A stretch of 64,000 nt of DNA from Lachnospiraceae bacterium (GCA_024399135.1 JAKSHY010000002.1:181100-245099); one strand, 5' to 3'. Shown: positions 8,023 to 17,179, counted from the stretch's first letter. Translations and numbers: made by a program. The notes: generated by a model not told the origin, from the sequence alone.

Positions 8023-9072
8023 TTATTTGTTAGCTAATGCTTCTTTAATAGCAGCTGTTAACTGAGGAACGATCTTGTTAAGATCTCCAACGATACCATA
8101 ATCAGCTACGTCAAAGATAGGAGCATCCTCATCCTTGTTAATAGCGATGATAACGTCTGACTCTTCCATACCTGCTACGTGCTGGATTGCACCAGAAATA
8201 CCGATAGCGAAGTATACGTTAGGTCTTACAGTCTTACCTGTCTGACCAACCTGAAGATCTTTTGGCTTCCAGCCTGAATCAACAACAGCACGTGAACATG
8301 AAACTGTTCCGCCAACTACTGCAGCAAGATCCTCAAGAAGCTTGAAGTTTTCTGCTGAACCAACACCACGACCACCAGATACGAGAATCTTAGCATCCAT
8401 GATATCTTCAACATCAGATACAGCCTTAACTACTTCCTTAATTGTTACATACTTGTTATTTGGTGTGAATCCAGGATTGAATTCTACGATTTCAGCTGTA
8501 GCACCCTTAACTGGATCAATCTTCTGCATAACACCTGGTCTAACTGTAGCCATCTGAGGACGTGTGTTAGGACAAGCGATTGTAGCGATTGTGTTTCCAC
8601 CGAAAGCAGGACGTGTCATTAATAACTGGTTGTGCTTCTGCTCATCTTCCTTACCAGGAACTGGCTGAAGTGGGAAGTCACCAATTTCAAGAACTGTACA
8701 GTCAGCTGTAAGTCCTGTAGCAACTCTTGCTGAAACTGTAGGGCCAAGGTCACGACCGATTGCTGTAGCACCAACAAGAACGATGTCAGGCTTATATTCA
8801 TTAATTACTGAAGCCAAAGCGTGTGCGTAAGGCTCAGTTCTGTATTCCTTAAGTTCAGGATCATCAACAACGATAACTCTGTCTGCACCATACTCAGCTA
8901 AAGTACTTGTAAGGTTCTTAACATCAGAACCGATTAATACTGCTGTAACCTGAGTATCTAAAGGCTGTGCAAGTTCCTTCGCTTTGCCAAGAAGTTCAAG
9001 AGCGATTCCGCTAATCTCATTATCAACCTGCTGAGCGAAGACAAATACTCCTTTATATTCTGCTAAATTCAT
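8023..9072 (-). CDS. etfA: Electron transfer flavoprotein alpha subunit
   Basis: A 349-residue EtfA, the FAD-binding subunit of the heterodimer that passes electrons to butyryl-CoA dehydrogenase. The C-terminal FAD domain has SGGRGVGSAENF, SRAVVDSGW and QVGQTGKTVRPNVYFA followed by GISGAIQHVAGM. In clostridia the Bcd-EtfAB complex couples crotonyl-CoA reduction to ferredoxin reduction by flavin bifurcation; that activity is expected here, not shown. It is the last gene of the operon, 1 bp after etfB, and ends at the shared terminator. Confidence 0.97.
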   Translation of the reverse strand: MNLAEYKGVFVFAQQVDNEISGIALELLGKAKELAQPLDTQVTAVLIGSDVKNLTSTLAEYGADRVIVVDDPELKEYRTEPYAHALASVINEYKPDIVLVGATAIGRDLGPTVSARVATGLTADCTVLEIGDFPLQPVPGKEDEQKHNQLLMTRPAFGGNTIATIACPNTRPQMATVRPGVMQKIDPVKGATAEIVEFNPGFTPNNKYVTIKEVVKAVSDVEDIMDAKILVSGGRGVGSAENFKLLEDLAAVVGGTVSCSRAVVDSGWKPKDLQVGQTGKTVRPNVYFAIGISGAIQHVAGMEESDVIIAINKDEDAPIFDVADYGIVGDLNKIVPQLTAAIKEALANK

Positions 9073-9073
9073 T

Positions 9074-9865
9074 TTATAGTCCTCCTAAGTGCTTTTCTTT
9101 CATCTTTCCAACGATGTATGCAACTGCATCTTCAGGTGAATCAGGAGTAACCTTTTCACCAGCACCCTTACGTACCTTATCAGATGCCTTAGCGATCTTT
9201 GTAGGAGAACCTGCAAGACCTAAGTTGCTATCCTCAACGTCCTTAAGATCAGCTCTTCCCCATGTTGTAATCTCTGCTGCACATGCATCAAAGATTCCAC
9301 CTGGAGTCATATATCTTGGCTCGTTTAATTCAGCCAAAGCTGTTACAAGACAAGGCATTTTAGCTTCAAGAATGTGATATCTGTCATCATACTGTCTCTG
9401 AACTACTACCTTATCTCCTTCAACCTTAATGTCCTGTGCATAAGAAATAACAGGAACATTTAAGTGCTCAGCAATCTGAGGTCCAACCTGAGCTGTATCA
9501 CCATCGATAGCCTGACGACCTGTGATGATTAAATCATACTCAAGATTTCTGATAGCACCTGCGATTGTTGTTGATGTAGCCCATGTATCAGCTCCACCAA
9601 GTACTCTGTCAGTTACTAAAATTCCCTTGTCAGCTCCCATAGCGATAGCTTCACGTAAAACGTCAGCTGCTTTAGGAAGACCCATTGTTAATACTGTTAC
9701 TTCTGCGCCATACTGATCCTTTAATCTTAAAGCTGCTTCAAGACCAGCCTTATCATCAGGATTCATAATTGCAAGCATTGCGCCTCTATCAAGTGTTCCG
9801 TCCGCATTGAACTTTACACCGCCCTTTGTATCAGGAACCTGCTTTATACAAACGATGATTTTCAC
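9074..9865 (-). CDS. etfB: Electron transfer flavoprotein beta subunit
   Basis: A 263-residue EtfB. It begins MKIIVCIKQVPDT and contains AIMNPDDKAGLEAAL, the AMGADKGILVTD loop, TGRQAIDGDTAQVG and the ALAELNEPRYM signature typical of the subunit that carries the second flavin in bifurcating ETFs. It lies between bcd (12-bp gap) and etfA (1-bp gap), so the three products are made in a coupled way for one complex. Bcd-linked EtfB proteins of butyrate producers have this length. Confidence 0.97.
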   Translation of the reverse strand: MKIIVCIKQVPDTKGGVKFNADGTLDRGAMLAIMNPDDKAGLEAALRLKDQYGAEVTVLTMGLPKAADVLREAIAMGADKGILVTDRVLGGADTWATSTTIAGAIRNLEYDLIITGRQAIDGDTAQVGPQIAEHLNVPVISYAQDIKVEGDKVVVQRQYDDRYHILEAKMPCLVTALAELNEPRYMTPGGIFDACAAEITTWGRADLKDVEDSNLGLAGSPTKIAKASDKVRKGAGEKVTPDSPEDAVAYIVGKMKEKHLGGL

Positions 9866-9877
9866 TTTAATTTCCTC

Positions 9878-11047
9878 CTACTTTAATAAGTTAGCAGAGA
9901 TAACCATACGCTGAACTTCACTTGTTCCTTCGTAAATCTCTGTAATCTTTGCATCACGCATCATACGCTCTACGCCGTATTCTTTGATGTATCCGTATCC
10001 ACCGTGAAGCTGAACTGCCTTAGTAGTAACTTCCATTGCTACTTCTGCTGCATATAACTTAGCCTGAGCAGCTTCTACTGAGTAAGAAACCTTTGCTCCT
10101 GCCTGATATTCATCCTTCTTCTTAGCTGCCTTGTAAACAAGAAGTCTTGCAGCTTCAACCTTAGTAGCCATGTCAGCTAACTGGAACTGTGTATTCTGGA
10201 AATCAGCGATTGACTTTCCGAACTGCTTTCTTTCCTTTACATAGTTGATTGTTGTCTCAAGAGCACCTGCTGCAATACCAAGAGCCTGAGCAGCGATTCC
10301 GATACGTCCACCATCAAGTGTGTGCATAGCGATCTTGAATCCTGTACCCTGCTTTCCAAGGAGGTTCTCCTTAGGAATACGACAATCCTGGAAAATCAAT
10401 TCATATGTTGATGATCCGCAGATACCCATCTTGTTTTCCTTAGTACCGAATGTAAATCCTGGTGTTCCCTTTTCAACGATGAATGCTGAAATCTCTTTAA
10501 TGAAACGACCTGGCTTCTTCTCAATCTTTCCTGTTACAGCGAAGATTACATATACATCAGCTTCCTTACCATTAGTGATGAAACACTTAGATCCGTTAAG
10601 AACCCACTCATCTCCATCAAGAACAGCCTTTGTCTGCTGACCCTGAGCGTCTGTACCAGCACCTGGCTCTGTAAGACCGAAAGCACCAAGCTTATCACCC
10701 TTAGCAAGAGGAACAGCGTACTTCTGCTTCTGCTCTTCTGTACCGTAAGTCATAATAGGATCTACACATAAAGATGTGTGTGCAGATACGATAACTCCTG
10801 TAGTACCACAAACCTTTGACATCTCTTCTACACACATAGCGTATGTAAGAACATCACATCCCTGTCCGCCGTACTCCTTTGGTACAGGAATACCTAAGAA
10901 ACCATATTTTGCTAACTTATCAACTGTTTCTCTTGGAAATCTGTGATTCTCATCAATTTCCTGAGCAAGAGGCTTAACTTCGTTCTCAGCAAAATCCTTG
11001 AACAACTGTCTTGCCATTTCATGTTGTTTACTTAATGTAAAATCCAT
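9878..11047 (-). CDS. bcd: Butyryl-CoA dehydrogenase
   Basis: A 389-residue short-chain acyl-CoA dehydrogenase. It has the FAD/substrate signature FGLTEPGAGTDA, the downstream FITNGKEADVYVIFA, and the catalytic glutamate E373 in IYEGTSEVQR. It reduces crotonyl-CoA to butyryl-CoA with electrons from EtfAB. The position directly upstream of etfB and etfA separates it from beta-oxidation paralogues. Two hairpins in the 116-bp gap to hbd may adjust bcd-etfBA message levels relative to the upstream genes. Confidence 0.97.
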   Translation of the reverse strand: MDFTLSKQHEMARQLFKDFAENEVKPLAQEIDENHRFPRETVDKLAKYGFLGIPVPKEYGGQGCDVLTYAMCVEEMSKVCGTTGVIVSAHTSLCVDPIMTYGTEEQKQKYAVPLAKGDKLGAFGLTEPGAGTDAQGQQTKAVLDGDEWVLNGSKCFITNGKEADVYVIFAVTGKIEKKPGRFIKEISAFIVEKGTPGFTFGTKENKMGICGSSTYELIFQDCRIPKENLLGKQGTGFKIAMHTLDGGRIGIAAQALGIAAGALETTINYVKERKQFGKSIADFQNTQFQLADMATKVEAARLLVYKAAKKKDEYQAGAKVSYSVEAAQAKLYAAEVAMEVTTKAVQLHGGYGYIKEYGVERMMRDAKITEIYEGTSEVQRMVISANLLK

Positions 11048-11081
11048 GATTTTTTATCCTCCATAATAATTTTATTTTTCA

Positions 11082-11105
11082 CGTGCCGGCCAGTACGCCG
11101 GCACG
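11082..11105. other. GC-rich hairpin in the hbd-bcd gap
   Basis: CGTGCCGGC, loop CAGTAC, GCCGGCACG: a perfect 9-bp GC-rich stem in an otherwise AT-rich gap. On the operon strand no U-tract follows, so a processing or stabilising element is more likely than a terminator. Confidence 0.7.
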
Positions 11106-11124
11106 ATTTGTGTACTTATTTCAT

Positions 11125-11158
11125 TTTAAATTTGTCAAGTATTGACGACAAGTTTAAA
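11125..11158. other. Second hairpin in the hbd-bcd gap
   Basis: TTTAAATTTGTC...GACAAGTTTAAA pairs over 12 bp with one mismatch, just after the hbd stop codon. A TTGACA lies inside it on the minus strand but no good -10 follows. Confidence 0.55.
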
Positions 11159-11163
11159 AACGA

Positions 11164-12036
11164 TTACTGAGCATCAACTGGAGTCTTAGTACGATCCTCG
11201 TTGTAAATATAGAATCCCTTACCAGACTTGCAACCAAGGTTACCACCACGAACCATCTTACGAATAAGAGGACATGCACGATACTTAGAATCACCTGTCT
11301 CATTATATAATACATCCATAATAGCAAGGCAGATATCAAGACCAACGAAATCACCTAACTCTAATGGTCCCATTGGATGGTTAGCACCAAGCTTCATAGC
11401 TGCATCAATACCAGCGATATCAGAAACACCTTCCATCTTAATGAAAGCAGCTTCATTAATCATAGGAATAAGGATACGGTTTACTACGAAACCAGCAGCC
11501 TCATTAACCTGTACTGGAGTCTTTCCGATTTCTTCTGAAATCTTCTTAATTGTCTCTACAGTCTCGTTAGGAGTATTAACACCAGCGATAACTTCAACAA
11601 GCTTCATACGATCAGCAGGATTGAAGAAGTGCATACCAATCATTGGTCTGTTTAATCCATTTCCGATCTCTGTAATTGATAATGATGAAGTATTAGAAGC
11701 GAATACACACTCTGGCTTAGCAATCTTGTCAAGCTCAGCGAATGTTGTCTTCTTAACTTCCATATTCTCGAATGCAGCCTCAACGATAAGGTCACAATCA
11801 GCACATAAATTTTCCTTAAGACCTGGAGTGATCTTAGCAACGATTGCATCAGCTACTTCCTGAGTCATCTTTCCTTTTTCAACAAGTTTAGCATAACCCT
11901 TAGCAATCTTATCCTTACCACCTTCAGCCCACTCCTGCTTAATATCGCAAAGAGCTACTTCATAGCCTTCTGTCTGAGCAAATGCCTTAGCAATTCCCTG
12001 ACCCATTGTTCCGGCTCCAATAACACCAACCTTCAT
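11164..12036 (-). CDS. hbd: 3-hydroxybutyryl-CoA dehydrogenase
   Basis: A 290-residue NAD(P)-dependent dehydrogenase that reduces acetoacetyl-CoA to 3-hydroxybutyryl-CoA. The Rossmann motif is at residues 7-12 (GAGTMG). The catalytic region has NTSSLSITEI and GMHFFNPADRMKLVEV with the active-site histidine, and the C-terminal domain contains HPMGPLELGDFVGLD. A TGTTCCTCC-type SD (GGAGGAAC on the coding strand) precedes the ATG. The gene is third in the operon. Confidence 0.97.
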   Translation of the reverse strand: MKVGVIGAGTMGQGIAKAFAQTEGYEVALCDIKQEWAEGGKDKIAKGYAKLVEKGKMTQEVADAIVAKITPGLKENLCADCDLIVEAAFENMEVKKTTFAELDKIAKPECVFASNTSSLSITEIGNGLNRPMIGMHFFNPADRMKLVEVIAGVNTPNETVETIKKISEEIGKTPVQVNEAAGFVVNRILIPMINEAAFIKMEGVSDIAGIDAAMKLGANHPMGPLELGDFVGLDICLAIMDVLYNETGDSKYRACPLIRKMVRGGNLGCKSGKGFYIYNEDRTKTPVDAQ

Positions 12037-12086
12037 TAGTTGTTCCTCCTTGATTATTTATTCTCCGTTATTCGGAATTTATATTT

Positions 12087-12104
12087 TTGCGAAACACATC
12101 GCAA
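12087..12104. other. Small hairpin in the crt-hbd gap
   Basis: TTGCGA-AACACA-TCGCAA, a 6-bp stem. A second short stem (TCCG...CGGA) lies near 12063-12075. They may be mRNA processing or stability elements. Confidence 0.4.
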
Positions 12105-12117
12105 TTAAGTACTTTAA

Positions 12118-12948
12118 TTATTTGTTCTGGAAAGGAACTACCTTAAGCTTCTTTTCCTTATCCTTCTCTAAGAAGTTACCCATACCAGCCTTCTGATCTT
12201 CTGTTTCGAAGCAGTCACCAAATAACTTCTCTTCAATAACGATAGCCTGATCCATATCAACCTGTAATCCATCGTTAATTGCCTTCTTACAGTTACGAAC
12301 TGCGATAGGAGCCTGCTGAGCAATACCTGCTGCCATTTTGTTAGCAGCTGCCATTAATGCATCCTTAGCAGAAACTGTAACTTCACCAGCCTCGTTAACC
12401 TCTGCAGAAACAACCTGATTAACAAGTCCGATTCTGTAAGCTTCCTGAGCCTTAATATTACGAGCTGTGTAGATAAGCTGCTTAGCCATACCTGGGCTTA
12501 CTAAACGAGCAAGTCTCTGTGTTCCACCGAATCCTGGTGTAATTCCAAGACCTACCTCTGGCTGACCAAATACTGCATTATCAGAACAGATTCTGATGTC
12601 ACAGCTCATAGAAATTTCACATCCACCACCAAGAGCGAATCCGTTAACTGCAGCAATTACAGGAATAGGGAATGTCTCAAGCTTACGGAATACATCATTT
12701 CCCTTCTTACCGAATGCTTCACCCTCAGCCTTAGTTAATGTGCTCATTTCACCTATATCAGCACCTGCAACGAAGCTCTTCTCTCCAGCACCTGTTAAAA
12801 TAAGACATCTAACTGTGTTAAGATCTACAGCATCTAATGTTGCATTAAGTTCATCAAGAACCTGTGAATTAAGTGCGTTTAATGCCTTTTCTCTGTTAAT
12901 AGTAATAGTACCAACGGCACCATTTACTTCATAAAGAATGAAATCCAT
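12118..12948 (-). CDS. crt: 3-hydroxybutyryl-CoA dehydratase (crotonase)
   Basis: A 276-residue enoyl-CoA hydratase/isomerase family enzyme that dehydrates 3-hydroxybutyryl-CoA to crotonyl-CoA. It shows the oxyanion-hole segment VAGADIGEM, the NGFALGGGCE turn, and a catalytic-glutamate region GQPEVGLGITPGFGGTQRL. Compared with standard crotonases (about 260 residues) it has a slightly longer loop and a lysine-rich tail (LEKDKEKKLKVV). AAGGAG precedes the ATG. It is second in the operon, after thl. Confidence 0.96.
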   Translation of the reverse strand: MDFILYEVNGAVGTITINREKALNALNSQVLDELNATLDAVDLNTVRCLILTGAGEKSFVAGADIGEMSTLTKAEGEAFGKKGNDVFRKLETFPIPVIAAVNGFALGGGCEISMSCDIRICSDNAVFGQPEVGLGITPGFGGTQRLARLVSPGMAKQLIYTARNIKAQEAYRIGLVNQVVSAEVNEAGEVTVSAKDALMAAANKMAAGIAQQAPIAVRNCKKAINDGLQVDMDQAIVIEEKLFGDCFETEDQKAGMGNFLEKDKEKKLKVVPFQNK

Positions 12949-12974
12949 ATTTTTCTCCTTTTATAAAAAGTTAT

Positions 12975-13014
12975 AGGCAAACAGGTTAATACCAGTAGTA
13001 TTACCCGTTTGCCT
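12975..13014. other. Long hairpin in the thl-crt gap
   Basis: AGGCAAACAGGTTAATAC pairs with GTATTACCCGTTTGCCT across a 4-5 nt loop. On the operon strand it is followed, after ATAAC, by TTTTTAT, so it could be a partial terminator that sets the thl to crt expression ratio. Confidence 0.65.
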
Positions 13015-13032
13015 TAAATTTTTAGTAATTAA

Positions 13033-14214
13033 TTAGTCCATCTCAACGATAGTAGCACAACCCATACCACCACCGATACATAATGTAGCAAGACCTTTCT
13101 TAGCGCCCTTCTTCTGCATCTCATGTAATAATGTTACTAAGATACGAGCACCTGAAGCTCCAACTGGATGTCCTAAAGCAATTGCTCCACCGTTAGGATT
13201 AAGCTGCTTATCAACATCAATACCAAGATCACGACCAACTGCGATTGACTGAGCTGCGAAAGCTTCGTTAGCTTCAATGATATCGAAGTCTTCAATCTTG
13301 TATCCAGCCTTAGCCATAACCTTCTGAGTAGCAGGAACAGGACCAATACCCATTACTTCTGGTCTGCATCCAGCAAGACCACCAGCAACGAATGTAGCCA
13401 TAGGCTTAACGCCTAATTCCTTAGCCTTCTCTTCGCTCATGATAACTAATGCAGCAGCACCATCGTTGATACCTGAAGCATTACCAGCTGTAACGAATCC
13501 ATCAGGATTGATAGCACGTAACTTAGCTAAACCTTCGATTGTTGTTCCAGCACGAGGGCCCTCGTCTGTATCGAATACGATTGTTTCCTTCTTCTTCTTA
13601 ACTTCTACAGGAACGATCTCATCCTTGAATGCGCCAGCTTCGATAGCTGCACAAGCCTTCTGCTGTGACTTAAGAGCGAACTCATCAAGATCCTCTCTTG
13701 TGATTCCCCACTCTTCGCAGATGTTATCTGCTGTCTTAATCATATGATAATCATTGAATGCATCCCAAAGAGCATCCTTGATCATTGTATCAACTAATGT
13801 TCCGTTGTTCATTCTGTATCCGTAACGAGCCTGTGGAATTGCGTAAGGAGCCATTGACATGTTCTCCATTCCACCAGCAACAACTACATCAGCATCTCCT
13901 GCCATAATCATCTGAGCAGCCTGGTTAACACAGTTAAGACCTGAACCACATACAACGTTCATTGTAACTGCAGGTGTCTCAATTGGAAGACCAGCCTTAA
14001 GTGTAGCCTGACGAGCTACGTTCTGACCTAAACCAGCCTGGATTACACAACCCATGTATACCTGATCTACATCCTCTGGCTTAATTCCAGCTCTTTTAAC
14101 AGCTTCCTTAATTACGATAGCACCAAGGTCTGCTGCAGGAGTTGTACTTAATGTACCACCCATTGTTCCGATTGCTGTACGGCATGCGCTTGCAATAACA
14201 ACTTTCTTAGACAT
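13033..14214 (-). CDS. thl: Acetyl-CoA acetyltransferase (thiolase)
   Basis: A 393-residue thiolase that condenses two acetyl-CoA to acetoacetyl-CoA, the entry step of butyrate synthesis. The acyl-accepting cysteine is C89 (VVCGSGLNC). [17 protein letters not shown] carries the catalytic histidine and CIGGGMGCA the second cysteine. The start is at 14214 ([13 protein letters not shown]). A longer frame begins 15 bp upstream but that ATG is part of the GGAGG ribosome site. It is the first gene of the operon, 66 bp downstream of a strong promoter. Confidence 0.97.
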   Translation of the reverse strand: MSKKVVIASACRTAIGTMGGTLSTTPAADLGAIVIKEAVKRAGIKPEDVDQVYMGCVIQAGLGQNVARQATLKAGLPIETPAVTMNVVCGSGLNCVNQAAQMIMAGDADVVVAGGMENMSMAPYAIPQARYGYRMNNGTLVDTMIKDALWDAFNDYHMIKTADNICEEWGITREDLDEFALKSQQKACAAIEAGAFKDEIVPVEVKKKKETIVFDTDEGPRAGTTIEGLAKLRAINPDGFVTAGNASGINDGAAALVIMSEEKAKELGVKPMATFVAGGLAGCRPEVMGIGPVPATQKVMAKAGYKIEDFDIIEANEAFAAQSIAVGRDLGIDVDKQLNPNGGAIALGHPVGASGARILVTLLHEMQKKGAKKGLATLCIGGGMGCATIVEMD

Positions 14215-14279
14215 TCTAATTTCCTCCATAAATAATATGTTTAAAAATACTTTGTTAAAAATTTATCATTTTCTATTGC

Positions 14280-14308
14280 ATTATACCATAGAGGCTATTT
14301 TAAAGCAA
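14280..14308 (-). promoter_or_regulatory. Promoter of the butyryl-CoA operon
   Basis: Read on the minus strand: TTGCTT (14308-14303), a 17-bp spacer and TATAAT (14285-14280). A perfect -10 and a 66-bp leader to the thl start fit high constitutive expression. Confidence 0.85.
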
Positions 14309-14341
14309 TAGAATTACTAATACATATCAAGTGTTTTGTTA

Positions 14342-14776
14342 TTAATTGCCAACACTTTTTAGATACCTTTCTTTCACCTCTTCATCTATCTTGGAAGCCA
14401 CATAATCGAACTGTCCCATATTCTTACTGCTTTCTTCTCTTAATTCCACAGCATCCTTATATATTTTTGACTCAGGCTCATTCTCATATGCGTAATACAG
14501 AAGTGTCGAATTATAATAATCCGAAACAGCCTTCATATTGTTCATTTCTTCTGATCCATCCAGATCCAGGAAATAATGTCTGTTGATATCTGATGCCACA
14601 TTAGCATATTTTCCATGTGCCATACGGCTTACGAAATCAGCTACACTGCAATATGTTTTTTGCTTGTATCCGCTTGCAAGCTCAACTACTATAACAATCA
14701 CCAGCATCAATAGAACTGCTGACATTATTCCGATGATAACTGCTGGAATTTTAGATACCAAATTTTTATTCTTCAT
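14342..14776 (-). CDS. Small membrane-anchored protein of a zinc-ribbon cluster
   Basis: A 144-residue protein with one hydrophobic segment (about residues 10-33) after a short basic N-terminus. The rest is a hydrophilic, probably helical domain outside the membrane. I recognise no family. Its start overlaps the end of the upstream zinc-ribbon gene by 11 bp, so the two are translationally coupled. The topology (short cytoplasmic tail, one TM, external helical domain) matches the two zinc-ribbon neighbours, except that the zinc ribbon is missing. Confidence 0.75.
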   Translation of the reverse strand: MKNKNLVSKIPAVIIGIMSAVLLMLVIVIVVELASGYKQKTYCSVADFVSRMAHGKYANVASDINRHYFLDLDGSEEMNNMKAVSDYYNSTLLYYAYENEPESKIYKDAVELREESSKNMGQFDYVASKIDEEVKERYLKSVGN

Positions 14777-15530
14777 TGCCTAACACCTCCACCAGTCTGT
14801 CTTCTATAATACTTGTCCTTTTACTTGAGGTTAAGTCCTTAAGTCCTTCAATATCTGATTCCTTAAGTCCACAATAGGCTATAAGCAGATGATACGTTCT
14901 GTCCAGAATATCATCCATCGTAGCAACATGCTCATCCGTGAAGCGTTTCGACAAGACTTCATTTTCTATTTCTTTGTACCTGACTGAATACATACCCTCC
15001 AAGGCACTATTAATTCCACTGGCATATGTAGACAAATTTGATTCCGAAAACTTAACAGAAGTTAAATCCATGACTTTCTCTACTATATTTCTATATCTTG
15101 AGCACATGTCATATACGGAATAATACTCTTCAAGAGCATTTCTTCCATATTTCACCGGCTTAGCGTCATAATAGTCAGCAAAAAGAATATACTCCCCACT
15201 TTCTTCGTATGTAGACAGAACCTTCGCGATTTCATCTGCATTCTTAAGATTACTGTTCCTCGCCATGGTATATGTAATTTCATCAATGTCATTTAGTACA
15301 AAGATACATAGCAGTATCAGCGCGAATAACACCGATATCGTTGTTATGATGAGAGTCTTCCTCGTATATTTATTAGTTTTTTCAACGACCATAGCCTCGG
15401 TGTTTTTAAACTTCCTCTCGAAGTTTTCCATATCGATTCTATGAGCTTCATAGTATGGGTTTTCCTGACCGCAATGAGGACACTTCTCATCCTCTATGGC
15501 CATTTCACCAGCACAAAATTTACAATTCAT
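14766..15530 (-). CDS. Zinc-ribbon membrane protein
   Basis: A 254-residue protein. The N-terminus has a CxxC...CxxC zinc ribbon (NCKFCAGEM, then EKCPHCGQEN), a basic/helical linker, one TM segment near residues 63-83 (LIITTISVLFALILLCIFVL) and an external domain of about 165 residues rich in tyrosine and acidic residues. Proteins with this layout are frequent in Lachnospiraceae without a known role. A cytosolic metal-binding tail with an external sensor-like domain is what can be seen. It is co-transcribed with the 144-residue protein. Confidence 0.8.
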   Translation of the reverse strand: MNCKFCAGEMAIEDEKCPHCGQENPYYEAHRIDMENFERKFKNTEAMVVEKTNKYTRKTLIITTISVLFALILLCIFVLNDIDEITYTMARNSNLKNADEIAKVLSTYEESGEYILFADYYDAKPVKYGRNALEEYYSVYDMCSRYRNIVEKVMDLTSVKFSESNLSTYASGINSALEGMYSVRYKEIENEVLSKRFTDEHVATMDDILDRTYHLLIAYCGLKESDIEGLKDLTSSKRTSIIEDRLVEVLGNEE

Positions 15531-15603
15531 TTTTTCTACCTACTATTAATCTTACTTTTCTTTGATACTTTTATCTTTTAATCACAATTTCGTGATACTG
15601 AAG

Positions 15604-16452
15604 CTATTCTTTGTTAGCAAGCTTTTTAGGATATACTTCCTTGCATTTAATATAATCAACACCAACTCCCGGAGGGTCGAAGGCAACTTCTTTAGCAAGT
15701 TCATCTATATATTCATTAGTTATTCCATAGTGGTCAATCATAAACGCTCTGATCTCATCCTGATAAGAAAGCACCTTTAAATAATCTTCATCAGTTAAGC
15801 TCTTTACAACTTCATTCTTAACATCCCACTTTTCCAGCAAAAGATACATGCAGTCATAAAAAACGAAAACCTTTGACTCCTCACTATATCTGTCCTTCGC
15901 TGTCTTATCCTCGAAATAGGCTTTAGCACCTATATATTTGTCATATGCCATGAACCACTCATAATGATCCCAGTTCCAGATAGTATAACTTGTTTTCTCC
16001 TCCTCGTTCATTCGATACATATCATCAACGAACTTAACTATTCCATCATAATCCCCCGAATCATACATAGCATTCAGTTTAGGGAAGGTCTCCAGCTGCC
16101 AGCTGTGCTGCAAAATGGTCATTTCTTCATCCTTTTTCATCATCCGGTTGGTGACCAATGCAATAATTCCCGCAATGATCCCCGCAACAACAAGGATAGT
16201 CACGAAAACCTTAAGAACTCTCTTCCCCTGAAATGCAACCTCTTTTTTCAAAGACTCCTGAGGTATGTTTTTCGCCCTCTCAAGCTTTTCTCTTATCACA
16301 TCAAGGTCTCTTAAATACGCCTCTTCGTCTCCGAATTCATTAACATTTCCACAATATGGACACCTAGGCGCATGAATATTAAAATGTGCTCCACAGTCAG
16401 GACACACCCTGTCCTGGACTTCCTGTTCAATTAATTCTGAAATTTCACTCAT
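15604..16452 (-). CDS. Second zinc-ribbon membrane protein
   Basis: A 282-residue protein with the same plan as its downstream neighbour: a CxxC...CxxC ribbon (VCPDCGAHF, PRCPYCGNVNEFG), a charged linker, one TM around residues 80-102 (VFVTILVVAGIIAGIIALV) and an external domain with several aromatic residues. The ATG at 16452 (MSEISELI) has GGGG 6 bp upstream; a TTG 12 bp earlier is less likely. The three genes from here to 14342 share one strand and probably arose by duplication. No function is known. Confidence 0.8.
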   Translation of the reverse strand: MSEISELIEQEVQDRVCPDCGAHFNIHAPRCPYCGNVNEFGDEEAYLRDLDVIREKLERAKNIPQESLKKEVAFQGKRVLKVFVTILVVAGIIAGIIALVTNRMMKKDEEMTILQHSWQLETFPKLNAMYDSGDYDGIVKFVDDMYRMNEEEKTSYTIWNWDHYEWFMAYDKYIGAKAYFEDKTAKDRYSEESKVFVFYDCMYLLLEKWDVKNEVVKSLTDEDYLKVLSYQDEIRAFMIDHYGITNEYIDELAKEVAFDPPGVGVDYIKCKEVYPKKLANKE

Positions 16453-16504
16453 GATTTGCCCCAAATGTTTTCAATTCAGTTTGAAAATTAATTTTTCCTG
16501 CTTA

Positions 16505-16540
16505 CAAAAAATTGGTGCTGGATGATTTCACCCAGCACCA
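16505..16540 (-). terminator. Intrinsic terminator after hpf
   Basis: GGTGCTGG...CCAGCACC, an 8-bp stem. On the minus strand it is followed by AATTTTTTG. It separates hpf from the zinc-ribbon genes. Confidence 0.85.
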
Positions 16541-16558
16541 TCAAACTTATTTTAAATA

Positions 16559-17086
16559 TTAATCCTCAGGTTCTATAAGTCCGTAAGTATTTCCTTTTCT
16601 CTTATATACTACATTAACCTGATCTGTTTCAGCATTGCAGAATACGAAGAAATCATGTCCTAATAGTTCCATCTGCACACATGCATCTTCTGGATACATT
16701 GGCTTAATGTCGAACTTCTTAGTTCTGATAATCTTAACTTCCTCTTCATCATCGAAGTCATTCTCTAAGAATTCCTGTCTGAAAGAAGATTCCTTTTCTT
16801 TCTTATCAACAATCTTAGACTTATACTTCTTAAGCTGTCTTTCGATTATTTCCTCTACTAAATCTATTGACACATACATGTCCTGACTTGACTGCTCTGA
16901 ACGAATAATCTTTCCCTTAACAGGAATTGTAACTTCGATTTTCTGATTATCCTTCTCTACACTAAGAGTTACATGAACCTCTGTGTCTTCATTGAAATAC
17001 TTTTCAAGTTTTCCAATCTTATCCTCAACTGCAGTTCTAAGTCCCGGGGTAACCTCAATATTCTTCCCAATAATAATACACTTCAT
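16559..17086 (-). CDS. hpf: Ribosome hibernation promoting factor, long form
   Basis: A 175-residue HPF. Residues 1-100 form the 30S-binding YfiA-like domain (KCIIIGKNIEVTPGLR, then DKIGKLEKYF). After an acidic linker, residues from about 117 form the C-terminal dimerisation domain (IIRTKKFDIKPMYPEDACVQMELLGHDFFVF, quoted in parts). The long form alone makes 100S dimers in Firmicutes. The start at 17086 is preferred over two closer ATG codons because AAAGGG sits 9 bp upstream. It is a single-gene unit with its own promoter and terminator. Confidence 0.95.
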   Translation of the reverse strand: MKCIIIGKNIEVTPGLRTAVEDKIGKLEKYFNEDTEVHVTLSVEKDNQKIEVTIPVKGKIIRSEQSSQDMYVSIDLVEEIIERQLKKYKSKIVDKKEKESSFRQEFLENDFDDEEEVKIIRTKKFDIKPMYPEDACVQMELLGHDFFVFCNAETDQVNVVYKRKGNTYGLIEPED

Positions 17087-17123
17087 ATACATCATCCCTT
17101 TCTATGGAATTTATTGTAAATAC

Positions 17124-17153
17124 ATAATACCACAATTGTATGAAGTTTTGCAA
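17124..17153 (-). promoter_or_regulatory. Promoter of hpf
   Basis: On the minus strand TTGCAA (17153-17148), an 18-bp spacer and TATTAT (17129-17124), with a TGG extended -10 context. Confidence 0.6.
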
Positions 17154-17179
17154 CAATTCTTTAAAATCTTCGCAAATAT

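Noticed and set aside
11125..11158. Internal promoter for bcd-etfBA from TTGACA on the minus strand
   Set aside because: The -10 position at 17 bp reads GTACAC, far from consensus; the hairpin interpretation is better supported.
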